Source of the DNA: Sodiomyces alkalinus F11
Lineage: Eukaryota; Ascomycota; Sordariomycetes; Glomerellales; Plectosphaerellaceae
DNA length: 64,000 nt
Assembly: GCF_003711515.1 (NCBI RefSeq)
Contig: NW_021167086.1
Location: 2,022,289 to 2,086,288 of the forward strand
Direction: 5' to 3'
The position numbers were made by a program, and so were the translations under genes. Below, one piece after another: positions 1 to 13,301 of this stretch; the stretch's first letter is position 1, and each line of letters starts with the position of its first letter. The notes beneath the pieces were generated by a model, which was not told where the DNA came from, did no database searches, and worked only from the letters and a program-made list of their open reading frames with translations.

Positions 1-585
1 GCCGTCTATATAGGCGCCTAGTCCGCGATAACCTCCGTTTCTCCTAAAAACCACTACTAATATAAGGCCCTAGGTAGGTAAAATCGGCTTTTATGTAGTT
101 AAAAACCGGCTTCGGTTACCTGAAAACCTACTAAAAAAGGGTCTAAAACTACGTTAACGACCGCTATTCCTGTCCCGGCTCCCCTATATAGGATATAGCA
201 CACCTTATTATTTCCTGCCCTTTTTATAAAAATAAACGAAAAGCCATACGGGAAGCCCTAACAGGCCTACCGCTATCTCTACCGCTATTATTCGATACTA
301 AAAGAGGAATACAGGCCTTATAGGCCTATCTTTTAGCTACTACAATAGCCTCGGCGGAGTGGTATAGGGCGTAAACCACGATTCCTGCGGTCTAGCTATT
401 TTGCTTTGGTTTTTTGTCTATTGGGTTTATTAGGCAGATTATAACGGAGGATTTCCTTTATTTATTAGTACGCTTTATTTTACGGTACCTAGCTTCTAAT
501 AGCCTTTAGCCCTTAGGGCGACAGGCGCCGCGCCATAGCTTTAGGGCTGCATACGCGTAATAAATCAAAACAAAATAAAATAAAA
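1..585 (+). mobile_element. LINE-A, 3' end (RIP-damaged, 5' part off window)
   Basis: The stretch is the reverse complement of the 3' part of the LINE-A copies at about 26805-27310 and 62234-62830: the same blocks follow in the same order, including the bases around the CCGATTTTACC-like stretch and the AGGCAGATT stretch. It ends in an A-rich tract (AAAACAAAATAAAATAAAAT, about 565-585), as expected for the 3' tail of a poly(A)-type LINE. It covers only the end of the RNase H/C-terminal region and the 3' UTR. No open frame survives. TpA is abundant and CpA rare, so it is RIP-damaged. Confidence 0.75.
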
Positions 586-604
586 TACCTAGTTATCGAT
601 ATAG

Positions 605-1135
605 TATATTACCTCCCCTATTCCCGGGAGTCGTAGCGTCACGGCTAGTCCGCGGGTAGCTCCCGTTACCTCTTTATTAAATCCTACCGTATTACGGAGG
701 TAGCCTTAGCCCGATATAACCTCCTATCTATCTTGCCAGATAGAGTATACCCACGTCGCGCTCTAACCTTTCTATAAGCCGTTAAAGTAGACCACTATAT
801 AGTATAGTAGTAGGTAGTTCACCTATTCTATAAAGGCGGCTACGGCCTCTTCCTTTAGGCGGTTATCGAATATCTTCTTATAGTGCGCCTTACCGGTAAA
901 GCGGGGACGTACTATAGGGTGTTTTAGCGGGTTTATATTTACTAGCTTACGGGTCCGGAGTATCCGTGATTTCCGGGTTAGGGCCTTAGTCCTCCTCGCG
1001 TCCCCTTTAGTAATCGTTATTACTACTTAGATAACAGGGTAGTTAATCTTTAGTCCTATAAGGCGTATCGCGTATCGCTAGCGGAGGTATTCAGTATATT
1101 CCTCTATAATATTATTATTATTTATTACTCTGCTC
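605..1135 (-). pseudogene. Unidentified RIP-damaged coding block
   Basis: Read on the minus strand, one frame from about 1135 down to 720 gives a protein-like run of roughly 140 codons with about six stops, mostly TAG at places where Gln or Trp would fit, as RIP produces. It includes a basic stretch (GDARRTKALTRKSR) and an aromatic-rich stretch (VNYLLLYYIVVYFNG). I do not recognise the family. It lies between two LINE-A fragments of opposite orientation, so a piece of another transposon (gag, or an accessory protein) is the simplest reading. A decayed host gene cannot be excluded. Confidence 0.3.
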
Positions 1136-1464
1136 TCGCTAGCTAAGCTAGGCTAGCCACCTAGGCAACAGTCCTTCTCTAATTCTTAAGGGGAAACCGT
1201 TAATAGATAAAAACCCCTACACTCTTACTATATAAATAGTTTTATCATACATGGCCGCTATAGTATCGCTCCGCGGCCCCGTTTTTATCGCTATTCGAAA
1301 ACCGGATCTTACCTCCGGGCTAATAGCTAATAGGGGTTAGCTGGTTAGTTTATTAGGTGCTATATCGGGTTATACGCGCCCTCGGTATACTATCGCCACG
1401 GTCCCTCACCGCCATCCTTTCCTTTATTCCGGATCCGGCAAGGTTATTCTCCCCTAGTAGGCAG
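1136..1464. other. RIP-damaged DNA, no gene recognised
   Basis: About 330 bases between the unidentified block and the LINE-A 5' fragment. Stops occur in all frames and I saw no match to other repeats in the window. Confidence 0.5.
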
Positions 1465-2749
1465 GCACCTATTTAATAATAAGCTTAAACTAGTCGCCTA
1501 TAGGTTAGGGGGGCTGAAAAGGCAGGTTTAGCTCCTTAAACCACTGACCCTGCGAGTCTAGGAGCTGCTGAACGCTGTATTTCGGGCCCGGGATCAGAAT
1601 AAGGTTCCTATTAGTTAACAGGCTAATAGCCGCGACAGCAGGGACTTTTAGGGCCTTATTTAGCCTATTCCGGAGCTTAAGGGGGTTAACGTTCTCCCGG
1701 GGGATCGTTTCCCCTACCGTAGGCTATTAAATAACCTTAGGGACCTTTTTAGGGTCTATAGGGAGGGGGGCCGGGGGGGCTAAAGGTGCTAAGGCTCTTA
1801 AGGGGGCCTAGGGTGTTATAAAGCCTGTTTGTCCCTTTATAGCCTCGCTATAAAGGGGTTTAGGCTATTCTATAAGCCTGCGAACTGCTTAGGCTAGTTC
1901 GTCGACCTTTTACTCGAGTATAGGGGGCTAGGAGCCTTATAGGGTTCCGTCGATAGCAGATTTAAGCCCTACGGATAGGGCTTTAATCTAGGGGACAGGG
2001 TCAAGATCGTAGGCCTATTAGAGTAGCTAAAAAGCCTGCTGGAGAAGCCCCTTAGCCTGGGCCTTACTAGCCGAACTAGTCGACTTCAAGGGCGCAGTAA
2101 AGGGGTTTCCAGCAGTTCTAGGGGCCTTTTTAGCCTATTTAGAGCCTATAAGGCCCTGTTTTTTAGCAAGGGGGGGCCTTAAAGGCGTTCCGAAGAGGCC
2201 TTCGGCCTCGGAGTTAGAAAGAGGCTCGGTTCGGGTCCTAGAAAACCTTTTAGGGGTTAGGGTCGAAGGGCTAAGCTGCCTTTTCGAATAAAGGGGCGTA
2301 ATAAAGGTCGAAGTCCCTGTATTTACAGGGCTTTTAGGGGTTTCCCCCATTTCTACCTCCCCTAAGCCCTCTATAAACTTAGGGGGCTTAGGGTTAGTTC
2401 CGGGGGCCTTATAGGTATTATTATGGCTGGTATTATAGCTAGTGTTATGGCTAGGGTCTTTTATAGGGTGCTAGGGTCACGAGGCGTTAATAGTTACGGC
2501 TCTGCGTGGCTGCTTTGTCAGCGTGGACGCACGGGCCACGTCCGATTTTTCCCCCGCGCGCGGGGCACCCGTAGGTGCGTTTCCAGGCGTTTTCGCACTT
2601 ATAATACGCCTTAAACAGCGCCTGCCCGATACAGGGCTATAAATAGGCGTATAGAGCTTGAAAAGAGCTATCGATTGATATAGCTTTTAAGTGGTTTAGA
2701 GCGTTTACGCGTAAAACGTGGGGCCCCCTAAGAGAGTTGTAAGAAGGAT
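1465..2749 (-). mobile_element. LINE-A, 5' fragment with start of ORF1
   Basis: Matches 43380-44696 block for block on the same strand. Shared landmarks are the GCACCTRTTTAATA block at 1465, the AAACCACTGA block near 1535, and the 5' untranslated block containing GAGCTTGAAAAGAGCTATCG near 2650. The 5' terminus is about 2749 (GTTGTAAG then a purine run), the same point at which the other copy ends. On the minus strand a 71-codon piece of the ORF1 N-terminal region is still open (2350-2135, MGETPKSPVNTG start), Ser/Thr/Pro-rich and low in complexity. The copy is cut at 1465, before the zinc-knuckle part. Confidence 0.7.
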
Positions 2750-5256
2750 AATCTGACGAAGATTAATCTAACGATACGGCCGTAACCGGCGATGCCGTCG
2801 AAATAGGATTGTTATCCCCTGACTAATCGGTTCTTAACGAGGAACTAACTACTGCCACCGCCGTTAATCCGGTATCTACGGCTCCTACTACGGCAGAGCC
2901 ACCTGCTATAGCTAAGTCTTTATAATCCTCTTCTTCCACGGCCACTGCTAACTAACCGTCCTCTTCCACTACCAGAAGAAGCCGCCCTCCTACTATTCTA
3001 ACGGCTACTTCCGAAAGGCTTACTCGTAGCAGGCGTCTAACCGACCGTTATACCCCTCCTTTCTTTTATACCTTCTATAACCAGATTAAGATACCGAAGA
3101 AGCCGTTACTACGCCGCGATATACCTAAGGAACCTCTAGACTAGTCTTAAACGCTAAAGAGTCCCTATAAATTAGAATAGATTAAGGCCGCCTTATAGGA
3201 GGTCGGCACGCTTAGGTTAATAGGCACCTTTAAACGGTGGGAATAGTCCTACTAGCAGGGGCACGGCTTAGGACTACCTAAATTAGTTCTAAGGCCACTA
3301 AACCTTAAATAGGTTGTTAAGTATAAGGTCGATCCTACTAGTTATATTGTTAAGTTTTAAGGCATGCCTTTACGTTTAAGGGGATTAATAACCTAATAAC
3401 TACCTTAACGCCTACGCCTCCACCCTTGCTAAAAGGACCTTTAGGTCGCTAATAGGCATTATAGCCTACTTCGATCTTAAGACTCGGTAATTTAACGCCG
3501 TTAACGTATTTATTAATGCCCTACTTAACGAAGAGATTTATATTAAGGACCCTCCTAGCTAGTAGTTACTCTAGTCGGTTACGGGCCTTAAAGCTTACGA
3601 GTAGCTCGAGGACTATTTAAAGTAACGCCCGCCTATATAACGTAAAGGGATTTAAAGACTGCGTTAAGCGTTATATAGCCTACGGCCGTTCCCTAAAGCT
3701 ATAGCACTAATAGCTCTTTTCCGTACTAGGTAAGTGCGGTTTAAAGTAATTAACCAAAGACGATTACGTCTTTAAGAATAAGGTCCTGATTACTTTCTTT
3801 TACGTTAATAATATTATCCTAACCTACCGTAAGGAATATAAATCTACAGCTAATAACCTAGTGAAATAGATATAGAAGAGCTTCTAGATTAGGGATTTAG
3901 GACTAATTAAGTGGTTCCTTAGAATCCGCGTAGGACGCGATCGTTAATAACGTAAGCTATGGTTATCACTTAATAACTATATCACCGATAAGATAAAGGC
4001 GTTATAGGTGGATTACAGAGGTCGTAGGGTTAAAAGCCCTTTTCCTTATCCTAACGTTTTAGAACTATCTACTACCGACTAATAAGCCTCCGAAGAATTA
4101 ATCTATCTATATCTTCGGAAGGTCGGTTCTATTAACTACGCCGCCTATTAGACCCGGCCTAATATCTCTAAAGCCGCTTCGAGGCTTACCGAATTTAGCA
4201 CTAACCGTTTAATACAGTATCACGAAGCTACCGATAAGTGCCTAATGTATCTCGGCTCGATAAAGACCCTATACCTCTACTTCGGACTACGTAAAGACTA
4301 CTAAAAGCCTATACTCTTCTATACCTCCGATACCGCCTTCACGGATATTTGTAAGACTAGGTATAGCTTATAAAGTTATACGACCCTCCTTTTCGGGGGT
4401 CCTATAGATTAGAAGGTAAATAAGTAAATAAGCATCGTGACCTTTAGTATTAAAGCCGAGCTTATAGCGCTTTCTACTACTACTAGGTAGTATATCGCGA
4501 CGAGGCGTTTAATAAAGGACCTTACCTATACCTTTAAGGAGGAACCATTAGTGAACTATATATATACTACGATAATTAATAAACTGAGTAACTACTAGAG
4601 TCACCGCGGCCTTAGGTTACCTTAAAATTAAAGTATCTTAATATCCACGCCCTTTAGATCCGATAAACTATTTAAAAAGGGACTATCTCGATTAATTAGA
4701 TCGCCACTAATAATATAGTTAGCGATAGCCTTATGAAGGTATTACCCCCGTAGAAATATAGGGCGTTTATATATCTGCTTAGTATAGAGGTCCCGCCGAA
4801 ATAGGATTTAAGTAATTAACAGGGAAGAAGTCTTCTATTACGTTTTCATTAAAGGAAAACGGTTACTTAGACCGTTATTTTAAGTGTTTTTATGTCCCTA
4901 TAGACTATTATGTAGGTGCTATTTTTAACACTTTTTAACTGCTTTTTGGCTTTAACGCCTATAACGCCGTTAATTAATATCTAGGCCCGATTTACCCTGG
5001 ATGTTAAGTATTACTTTAACGCGCAGAATAGTTAGGATTAATCCTACTATTCTGGGGGGGCGTGTTAGATACCCATAGCCACCTTATCGAGGTGTGATAA
5101 ACCATATTATATTCGACGTGTAGAGTACCTCGGTCCTATATATCCACCCTTATTTCCCCTGCTTTTTCCGTATAGTTAGACATCGCTATAAAGCATCACA
5201 AACTTCACTTAGATAAATACATATATAATTCCTCGTACCTTATTTATATTCTGATA
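2750..5256 (+). mobile_element. Copia retrotransposon, 3' part (RT-RNase H plus 3' LTR)
   Basis: Plus-strand Ty1/Copia remnant. The RT active-site region is readable at about 3770-3830: an ITFFYVNNIIL-like stretch with the catalytic box at 3801-3812, where the usual YVDD reads YVNN. RNase H-like sequence follows to about 4600. A G-run polypurine tract (5054-5060) abuts the LTR at 5063-5256. The LTR is 194 bp and aligns with the LTRs of the complete copy at 7395-13495, so both belong to one family. Gag, protease and integrase are missing; the left edge coincides with the 5' end of a LINE-A copy. Heavily stopped, non-functional. Confidence 0.8.
5063..5256 (+). repeat. Copia 3' LTR (194 bp)
   Basis: Begins TGTTAGATACCCATAGCCAC and ends CTGATA. 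It is equal in length to, and aligned end to end with, the reverse complements of 7395-7588 and 13302-13495. The final CA expected of an LTR reads TA, a CpA-to-TpA change. Confidence 0.85.
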
Positions 5257-5829
5257 ATACTCGTTTTAAGTACTTGGATGTATACACAATATACTCTTAT
5301 AGCGGTAGTAAGACCCTAGCTTACCTACTATTCTACCGGAAAGGAAAGGGCAGGGTAATCCCTTAGATAGGCCGCCGATAACACGTATCATAATAGCTCG
5401 GGCCTAACTAGCCCTCCTTTACTTTATATATATTAAAAACACGTTTCTTTAAGGATATATATCCCCGTTTCCTATACCGAGAATAAAGCCTCCTTATATA
5501 TCGCCCCCTTATTACTACGCGAACACGGTAATATCGCGTAAGCAGGACCTAGTTTTAGGGGCCTTTTAATCTCACCTACCTCTACTAAGTTAGATCGGTA
5601 CCGTCCATAAGCTCCGGTAAACGACCGGTACCACGTAAGCGTGGTAATACTAAGGTATAAGACCTTAGCACTATATCTTAAAATAAAGCTAGTAGGCGTT
5701 TAACGCCTCGCGGCTCTAGTAATACCCCTACTAATATCGAAATCCTGGTCCCGCTCTAGTTACTTACTTATATATAACCCACGCTAACACAGTGTATCTC
5801 TCTTTAGTCTCCTTTTATTTTATATATTT
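5257..5829. other. RIP-damaged DNA between Copia LTR and LINE-D
   Basis: No open frame. By position it may hold the start of the LINE-D endonuclease domain, since recognisable LINE-D matches begin just to the right, but I could not align it with confidence. Confidence 0.4.
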
Positions 5830-6401
5830 TTTATACTAAGCTATACTAGAGGCGTACTATATCTATTATTTAGTAAAGATGTAGACGCACTAGGCGTCCT
5901 TTGCTCCTTTTAGAGATCCCCCCAACGTTAAATAATACTACTACTACTACACCGTACACGTTAACACGGATAACAACCTAACTAGACCTACCCGCTATAG
6001 TATCCTAATAGACGTAGATAAGCAGGTAGCGATTAGAAAGGAAGTATAGAATAACCTATAGCTTCTCCCGTAGCCGATAAGAAAGGGGGAATTAGACCCT
6101 AAGCACCTAGACCAGTAGGCGTAATAGTTAATCGAGGTTAGTATAGGCTTACTACGACGCCCAGGTAACCTATCCTATAGACTAACGAGGAATAGATAGC
6201 CGTAGCGGAACGACGAATATAGGGCTACCTATAAGGAAGGAATTTATTATAGATATCACGACCTAAGTAATACCGAAGTATAGAATACCTTCCGGAAGAC
6301 AGTAAAACGGGTAAGGAATACTAGAATAAACGGATTAGTAGAGTAAAGAACGCCGAAGAACTATATAGGGTAATCGGCTAGTATAAAATAGGGGAGGGAT
6401 T

Positions 6402-6451
<50 letters not shown>

Positions 6452-7394
6452 TCACCGGATCTTCTATAATAGTCTAGGGTATTTCGAAGACGCATAGAAG
6501 GGGGCACTTCTACGTAACACTAAGTTAGCTCGGAAGCCAGAAGTCGATAACCTAGAGGATTAATAGAATTACCTATTAGACTAAAAGAGGAATATCCTAG
6601 AGGATAGACCTATCCTTAGGGATAAGGTTTAACGCTATACGGTAAAGGTTATAACGACCGCCCCTAGCGGCGATAATATTAGCGTCCCCCTCCTCCGTCT
6701 AGTATAGCCGAAAATCGAGGCTAAGGTTATAAGCCTTTTTAAAGCCTGCTAATAGGTAGGTTATTACCCCCGGCCCTTCCGGTATAGGGATATTATAATA
6801 GTCGCTAAGCCCGGTAAGGACACCTCTATTATAGCCGGGTACAGACTAATCTAACTCCTAAGCGTCCTAGGTAAAGGCCTAGAACGCCTTATAGCGAAGC
6901 GGACAGTATACCGAGCGATAGCGGTAAGTATCCTAACCCCCTAGTATATTAGCGCCTTACTAGGACGATCGATAATCGACCTTACTATAGTGCTAATATA
7001 TAAAGTCGAGTCCTAGCTAGCTTAGGGGAAATAGGTTATTACTATAACTAATAATATAAAAAGGGCGTTAGATATAGTCCTCCACGGATAGTTCGTGTAT
7101 AGATTACGCTAATAGGGATAGGATACCCTTACGATTAAGTAGTAGGAATCCTTCGCCGTTAAATAATAAGCCCGAGTTATCTTCGGAAACTCTTTCCCGG
7201 ACGACTATACCCTACTAGACCCTATAGGACTCCTATACCCTTAGGTCGCCGGCTTCCCCTATCGGCTACGCCCTTAGTATCGTAGATATATATAAACTGC
7301 TAAATAAGGATAATACTTTCGGATATATAGATAACTCCTATATTATCGCCGCTTATAGGGACCTGGATAAAGTAGTATAACTAGCTACTAAGAT
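5830..7394 (+). mobile_element. LINE-D, left part (endonuclease tail, linker, RT)
   Basis: Plus-strand non-LTR retrotransposon, split by the Copia insertion at 7395. The frame at about 5950-6180 matches the minus-strand frame of 44697-46600, as does the linker at 6460-6640. A TTAPSGDNISVPLL-type motif at about 6650-6690 is the usual start of this RT type. An RT block follows near 6860 (LLSVLGKGLERLIAKR), and the catalytic box is at 7324-7335, reading YIDN instead of a Y-x-D-D. Many TAG/TAA stops fall at Gln/Trp positions. A 47-base C tract interrupts the linker. The last five bases, AAGAT (7390-7394), are the left copy of the Copia target duplication. Confidence 0.7.
6403..6449 (+). repeat. 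Homopolymer of 47 cytosines
   Basis: An unbroken C run within the LINE-D linker region. In the local frame it reads as an expanded Pro stretch (CCC codons); the other LINE-D copy has only one Pro here. The length may be partly a sequencing or assembly artefact. Confidence 0.9.
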
Positions 7395-7588
7395 TGTCAG
7401 CACACAAAATAAGGTACGTAAAAGATGTGTGTGTGCATTACAGAAGAGTAAAAGATACTCTGCGGAAATATCTAACTATGAAGTAAAAGGAGGGGAAATT
7501 GATGTGGATATATCGGTCGGAAGTACCCTATCCGTCTACAGAAATAGCGTAAGTCACACCCCGATAAGGTGGCTGTAGGTATCTAACA
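7395..7588 (-). repeat. Copia 3' LTR (left end on plus strand)
   Basis: 194 bp. Next to its inner edge lies the element's polypurine tract (GGGCGGGTG on the minus strand, 7589-7597). It differs from the other LTR at 11 positions by my count: ten transitions and one transversion. Nine of the ten transitions exchange CpA or TpG for TpA. Confidence 0.9.
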
Positions 7589-10500
7589 CACCCGCCCAGA
7601 ACTGCAGAATTAATCCTGACTGTTCTGCTTAATCAAAGCCGTAAATCTAGGGTAAAATAGAGGCCTAGATATTAATCCAACGGTTAAACGGCTTATTAAA
7701 AAGCGCGCTCTTGTTATGCCTAAAAACGTTAAAAACGTGTAAAAACAGGTAGTTAAACTAACCCCATAACAACGTCAAAAACGGGTGCCTAAATAATAAT
7801 CTAAAGGGCACCAAAAATAACGGTTAATCTGGGCTGCAGATTATAAACTTAGCACCGCGCCTTTTATGAATTACCTTAAGCCCCCTGGCTTAGGACCTCT
7901 ATCCCTAATAGATATATAAACGCCTTATATTTCTATGGGGGAAGTACTTTAGTTAGCCTATCGCTGACTATCTCTTAGGTCGAGATCCAGGCGATTAGGA
8001 CCTTCTTCTGTTGAACGACCTATCGGATCTAAAGGGCGTGGATATCTAGATGCTTTAATTTAGATATAACCTAAGGGCGTGGAGCGTCTAATAGGATCCT
8101 CGTTTAGTTGTTATCGTAGTATATCGTTAGTGGTTCCTCCTTAAAGATTAAGGTTAGGTCCTTAATTAAACGCCTCGTCGCGATATACTACCTAGTAGTA
8201 GCAGAAAGTGCTATAAGCTCGGCTTTAGTACTAGAGGTCACGACGCTTATTTGCTTATTTGCCTTCTAGTCTATAGGGCTACTAAATAATAGTGTGGTGT
8301 AGCCTTAGGAGCTATACCGAGTCTTACGGTCGTCCCTAAACTCCGTGTCGGAAGTATAGTAAAGTGCGTGCTATAGGTGGTTAACGCGTGGTCTAAAGTA
8401 AAGGCATAGGGACATGGTTAAGGCCAGGTACTTTAAATACCTGTCTGCGGTATCGTGATACTGTTTTAACGGGTTAGTGTTAAACTCGGTAAGCCTCGAA
8501 GCAGCTTTAGATACGTTAGGCCGGGTCTAATAGGCCGTGTAATTAATAGAACCGACCTTCCGTAGATATAGGTGGATTAAATCTGCAGAGGCTTATTCGG
8601 TTATAGGTTATAAAACGTTAGGAAAAGGAAGAGGGCTTTTAACCCTACGCCTATTAACGGGGAAATCCATCCCTAAGGCCTTAATATTTTCGGTGATATA
8701 GTCCTTAAGGGAAAGCTATAGCCGACGTTATTTGCGATCTTAAACCACTCTAATCCCTAGGAACCACTTAAGTAGGCCTAGGTCCCTTACTTAAAAGTGC
8801 TGCTATATCCGTTATATAAGAGAATTAGTAGCAGATTAATATTCCTTCCTATAGATTAGAATAATATCGTCCACGTAGAAGAAGACGATTAGTTCCTTGC
8901 TTTTAAAGACGTAATCGTCTTCGGCCGGTTACTTTAGGTCGTACTTACCTAAAACGGAAGAGAGCTATTCGTGCTATAGCTTAGGGGAACGCCGAAGACT
9001 ATATAACGCCCTGCGTAGGCGTTATATGCCGCGTGAAGGTACTCGTGATAGCTTTAAAATAGCCTCGAGGTCCTTATCGCTCTTCGTGCCTTTTACTGCT
9101 TAAAGCAGCGGCTACCCGGGGAAATCCTTAACGTAAATCTCTTCATTAAGGGTGGCGTTAATAAAGGCGTTAACGGCATTAAGCTAACGTGTCTCCAGGT
9201 CAAAATAGGCAGTAATAGCTATTAACGACCTAAAGGTCCTTCCTGCGAGGGTGGAGGCGTAAGCGTTAAGGTGGTTTTTAGGCTATTAATCGCCTCGCAC
9301 GTATAACCTCGCCTTAAACTTACTAACGTACCCCGACGGGTTAACCTTATACTTAAAGACCTATGTAAGGTCTAAGGCACGTTGCCCTCCCTGGGGCAGC
9401 TCTGCTGCTTTAAAGGTGCCTATTAACCTAAGTGTATCCACCTCGTATACGGCTGCCCTGAGCCATTGCAGCTTATATAGCCTCTTTAGTATCTAAGACT
9501 ACTTTAACGGTTCCTTAGGTATCTCGCGGCGTAATAGCGGCTTTTTCGGCTTCTTAAAGGTGAAGTGGGAGACATAATCGTTATATCTGGAAGGAGGTCG
9601 GCGATTATAAGCAGGCCGCCCTATAGGGGTAGGCGGTAAAGCTGAAGCAGGCGAACGAGAGGTTAGTTATTAGGCCTGAATAATAGTAGTAGTAGTGGGA
9701 TTAGACTTAGCTGCTAAAAATAGGGTTACTGCTTATGGATTACTTATTTAAGGAGTAGCGGTAGTGGCTATAGCCTCTTTAATAACGGATTGGTCAGGTG
9801 ATAATAATCCTATTCCGACGGTATCGTCGGTAGCCTCGCCTATAGCCTCCTCTAAGGTAGAGGAAGATCCGCTAGTATCGTCTGATTCCTCTTAATCGCT
9901 ACGTTTAATTATAGGATCGTTAGGAGGTGGCGAAAAGGGCGTATAAACAGGCCTTAAAGAGGAAGAAGAGGTTATTAAAGAGGGTAAAATTGGTGCTGTT
10001 CTTAAAGAGGGTGGTAAAATAGCAGTTGAAGAAGAAGAACTAACGGCAGGAATAACGGCAGGGATAACGGTAGGAACCGTGCCTGCCGTAGCCGTGGCAG
10101 CCGTTCCACGTGATGCCTCTTAGTTAATAACCTGTTAGTTTTTAGAGGCGTTTTCGGTGGTTTTTGCGTTAGTGGTGGTTTTTAATCCTTTACTACTACC
10201 GCCGGCTACCCCCCTAGATCTTAACGATTAAGGCTGTTATTGACGCCTCCTTCCCTTTTGCAAAGCCTTTATCGTGGAGTTCTGCTATGTTACTATAGGT
10301 ATACCGAAATCGACGATATCTATTATAACGCTAAAAGGATCATGGATTCGCCCTTAATCTAACGGCAGATTAAGCTCTTTATATAGCTCTAAAGGTATAT
10401 TAGGCTCCTCTCCCCTGTTTTTGTAAAGGACTGACTTATCGAACACGACGTCCCTTATGCGTAGGATCCTCCCTAATTTTAGCACCTAAATCCGAAAAGT

Positions 10501-13301
10501 ATTAGTGCCTTCGTAACCGATTAAATAACCGATGTATACCCTTGGTGCGAGCTTTTCGTTTTTATGCCTTCCTCGTAGGTAGTTAGTAGTTAACGCGTAC
10601 GCTTTATAACTATACCTTTTTAGGTGCGTAATTAAGGGATTAGTGGTATAAAGCTAACGATACCCTCCTTTTATAGCCACGCGTTTAACGCTCCCTCGGG
10701 GGTTTGCTAGCCTAGATCCCTGCGTGGAATCCGGTTATATAGGTAAGTGGCTGCTATAATAATCTCTGGCCATAGATTCTATTAGAAGCCTAAGGTATCT
10801 GCTAATACCCTCGCGATAGCGAAGATAATACCCCTATACCGTTCGGCGTTAGCGTTCTATACGGCTATATAAGGAGCCGATCTTTCTAGTAGGATACCAC
10901 GATCTAAAGACTAGTTATTTAGCTTCTTCTATAGCGCCCTCTCTCCGTCGAGTCTGATCACACTAATAAATAGCCTATACTGCCTCTATAAGAAGAGTTC
11001 GAAGTTAGCTATCGAGGATAGTATATGTTTACGCCCTGGTATCGTTCTGGTTATATTCTTATACGTTCAGGGATCGTGGAATAGGGTAACTATATCGTCG
11101 CCGTTAGCGGTAGGATCTATCGAAAATAGATCCACGTTAATCCTCTAAAAAGGCCTTATTAGCCTGTTAGTAGGTGGACGTCGTGATACTATCCTTTTTA
11201 CAGCCTCGTAGTCCACCACTAAAGGTGCCGCTCTTCCTTTTAAAGCCACGATGCCTCCTACGCATCCTTTTAATAGCTATGCGAGTGCTTAAGGGTTAGC
11301 GTGCCTTAGCCTCTCGTGCTATAAACGGGCGTCGGCCACGCTTATAGGCTTTAGTTCCCTTAAGCTATTAAAATAGCTCTGCTATTACTACTATAAGCGC
11401 TATAGCGTGCTATCGGTCGGTTTAAGGGTATAATAGACGTTAACGTTGATTAACGGTAGGCAGGTATATCGGTCTATTACTAAGATATCTCTGCCGGTTA
11501 TAAAAATAGCGTTTTAATCCTTCTATAACCTGCGCGTTACTAGTAGCGATATAGGATATCTATCCATAAACGCCACGTTCTTTAGTATAAGGGTGTAAGG
11601 ACGACCTTTAGTATCTTTAACCTGAAGACGTAGCGTGCTATACCCCTTTACTGAATTACAGGTGCCGCTACCTATCTAAAATCTGATAATAGTGGTAGTA
11701 GGCTAGAAGTCCTCGAGTAGGTGGCGTTAATTAGTTATATGCCTTAGGGACCCCGAATCAATTAATAACTGATTAAATAGGTCGTTACTAACTACCTGTT
11801 TAGTCTATAGGAGCGAGAAAACCGACGGCGACGTCGACGATACCACCTCTTTTCCTATAAAATTAGAGGTAAAATATATATCGTAAGAGCTATCCTTAGA
11901 ATCCTCTTCCCTATTATTAACGAAATTAGATACTTCCTTAGACTAATCTTTCTCTGGTGACTTAGCTTTAGACTCTTTTGCCTTATTTTTCGCCTTATCG
12001 ATATCCCTTTTAATATACTCCCTGAACTTCTTTTACTTAGAAGTACTCTAGCTCTTAATAACGCGGTCGTAGCGTTCTACTACCTCCTTCGAGGGCGTGA
12101 AGCCTTTTTAGCGGCGCGTCTGATTAACGTTCGGGTAGCTACTCCACGGATAATAGTAGCGTTTAGCTCTTCCTATCTTAACGTAATCGTAGATAAATTC
12201 CCTTACCGAAGAATCCTCCTTTCTCTATTACTGCTAACCTTCCTGATTAACAGGCTGCTATCTACTATCTTTATCCTTTCCTAGGAACGTCGCCGTATAA
12301 AACGATAACGCTATAGGCTTCTTGTTAAGCCTATAGGGATGCCTATAGCGTAACTAAACCGTATATTCGTTTATACCCTCTTCGATAGTAGGTTAGTCTT
12401 CCTTATCTTCCCTTAAAATCTCTATAAAGCGCGCCTTTAACCACTCTAGAGCTATAGTACCGATAGCCCTGAAAAACACGTCGAGTTAATCCTCTATAGT
12501 ATTAGAAGATCTAACGTTATAGGTCTTCGAATCTCGGTTTAGCGATATAAAGTCCTGAAGCTGACGCTTATAGGGTATCCTCCGTATATTTTATATATAT
12601 TCTTCCTATCTCTTCTTAACTAGGGACTTCTAGGCAGCGTTAGTAGGTTTAAGAGAGTCCTTTAAGGCGATTAGGATATCTTTAACCTCCTTCTTCCCCG
12701 CGTACTAATCTTTAAGGTTAGGATTAACTATCTTCGTGATATAGTCGTGAAGAGTAGCTAGACTATATTGCTATTACTGATATTTATTCTCTTTTACGTT
12801 CTATAGCTTAAACTTACGATCCTAGGCATTATCTTTATCACCTTCTTCTAGCTCTGGAGGTTCCGAGGATTCGAGCTTTTAAGGACGTTTAGATTCCTTA
12901 AGGTCTGGATTAATAAGGTTAGAGACCTGGTTAGCGTAGGCTATCTGTATAATAGCCTCGATCTAACAACGCTATTCTTTTAGTGAGGTAAGGATCGTAT
13001 AGCCTATTATGGGTAACGCCGTAGTTAAGGCTATCGTCTGACTAACTAGGACTATAGGGAAGTAAACTATCGAAGCCGACTATAATAGACTGATTAAACG
13101 AGGAGCGATAGAACGATATAGGACTTAAGCGAGTTAAGCGATTTGAATAAGAGGGAATAACGGAATAACGGTTAAAATAAAGCAGGCGGACGTAGCTAAT
13201 AATACTAAGCTAACCGCTATAGACTTAAGGCTATTTTGACTGCCTTAAAGCTATAGGATTTATCGGAATAGCTTCGTATATTAGAACGCCGAGCTTATAA
13301 C

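Noticed and set aside
2423..2614. 63-codon plus-strand frame
   Set aside because: Lies antisense in the LINE-A 5' UTR/ORF1 region, with no protein-like features.
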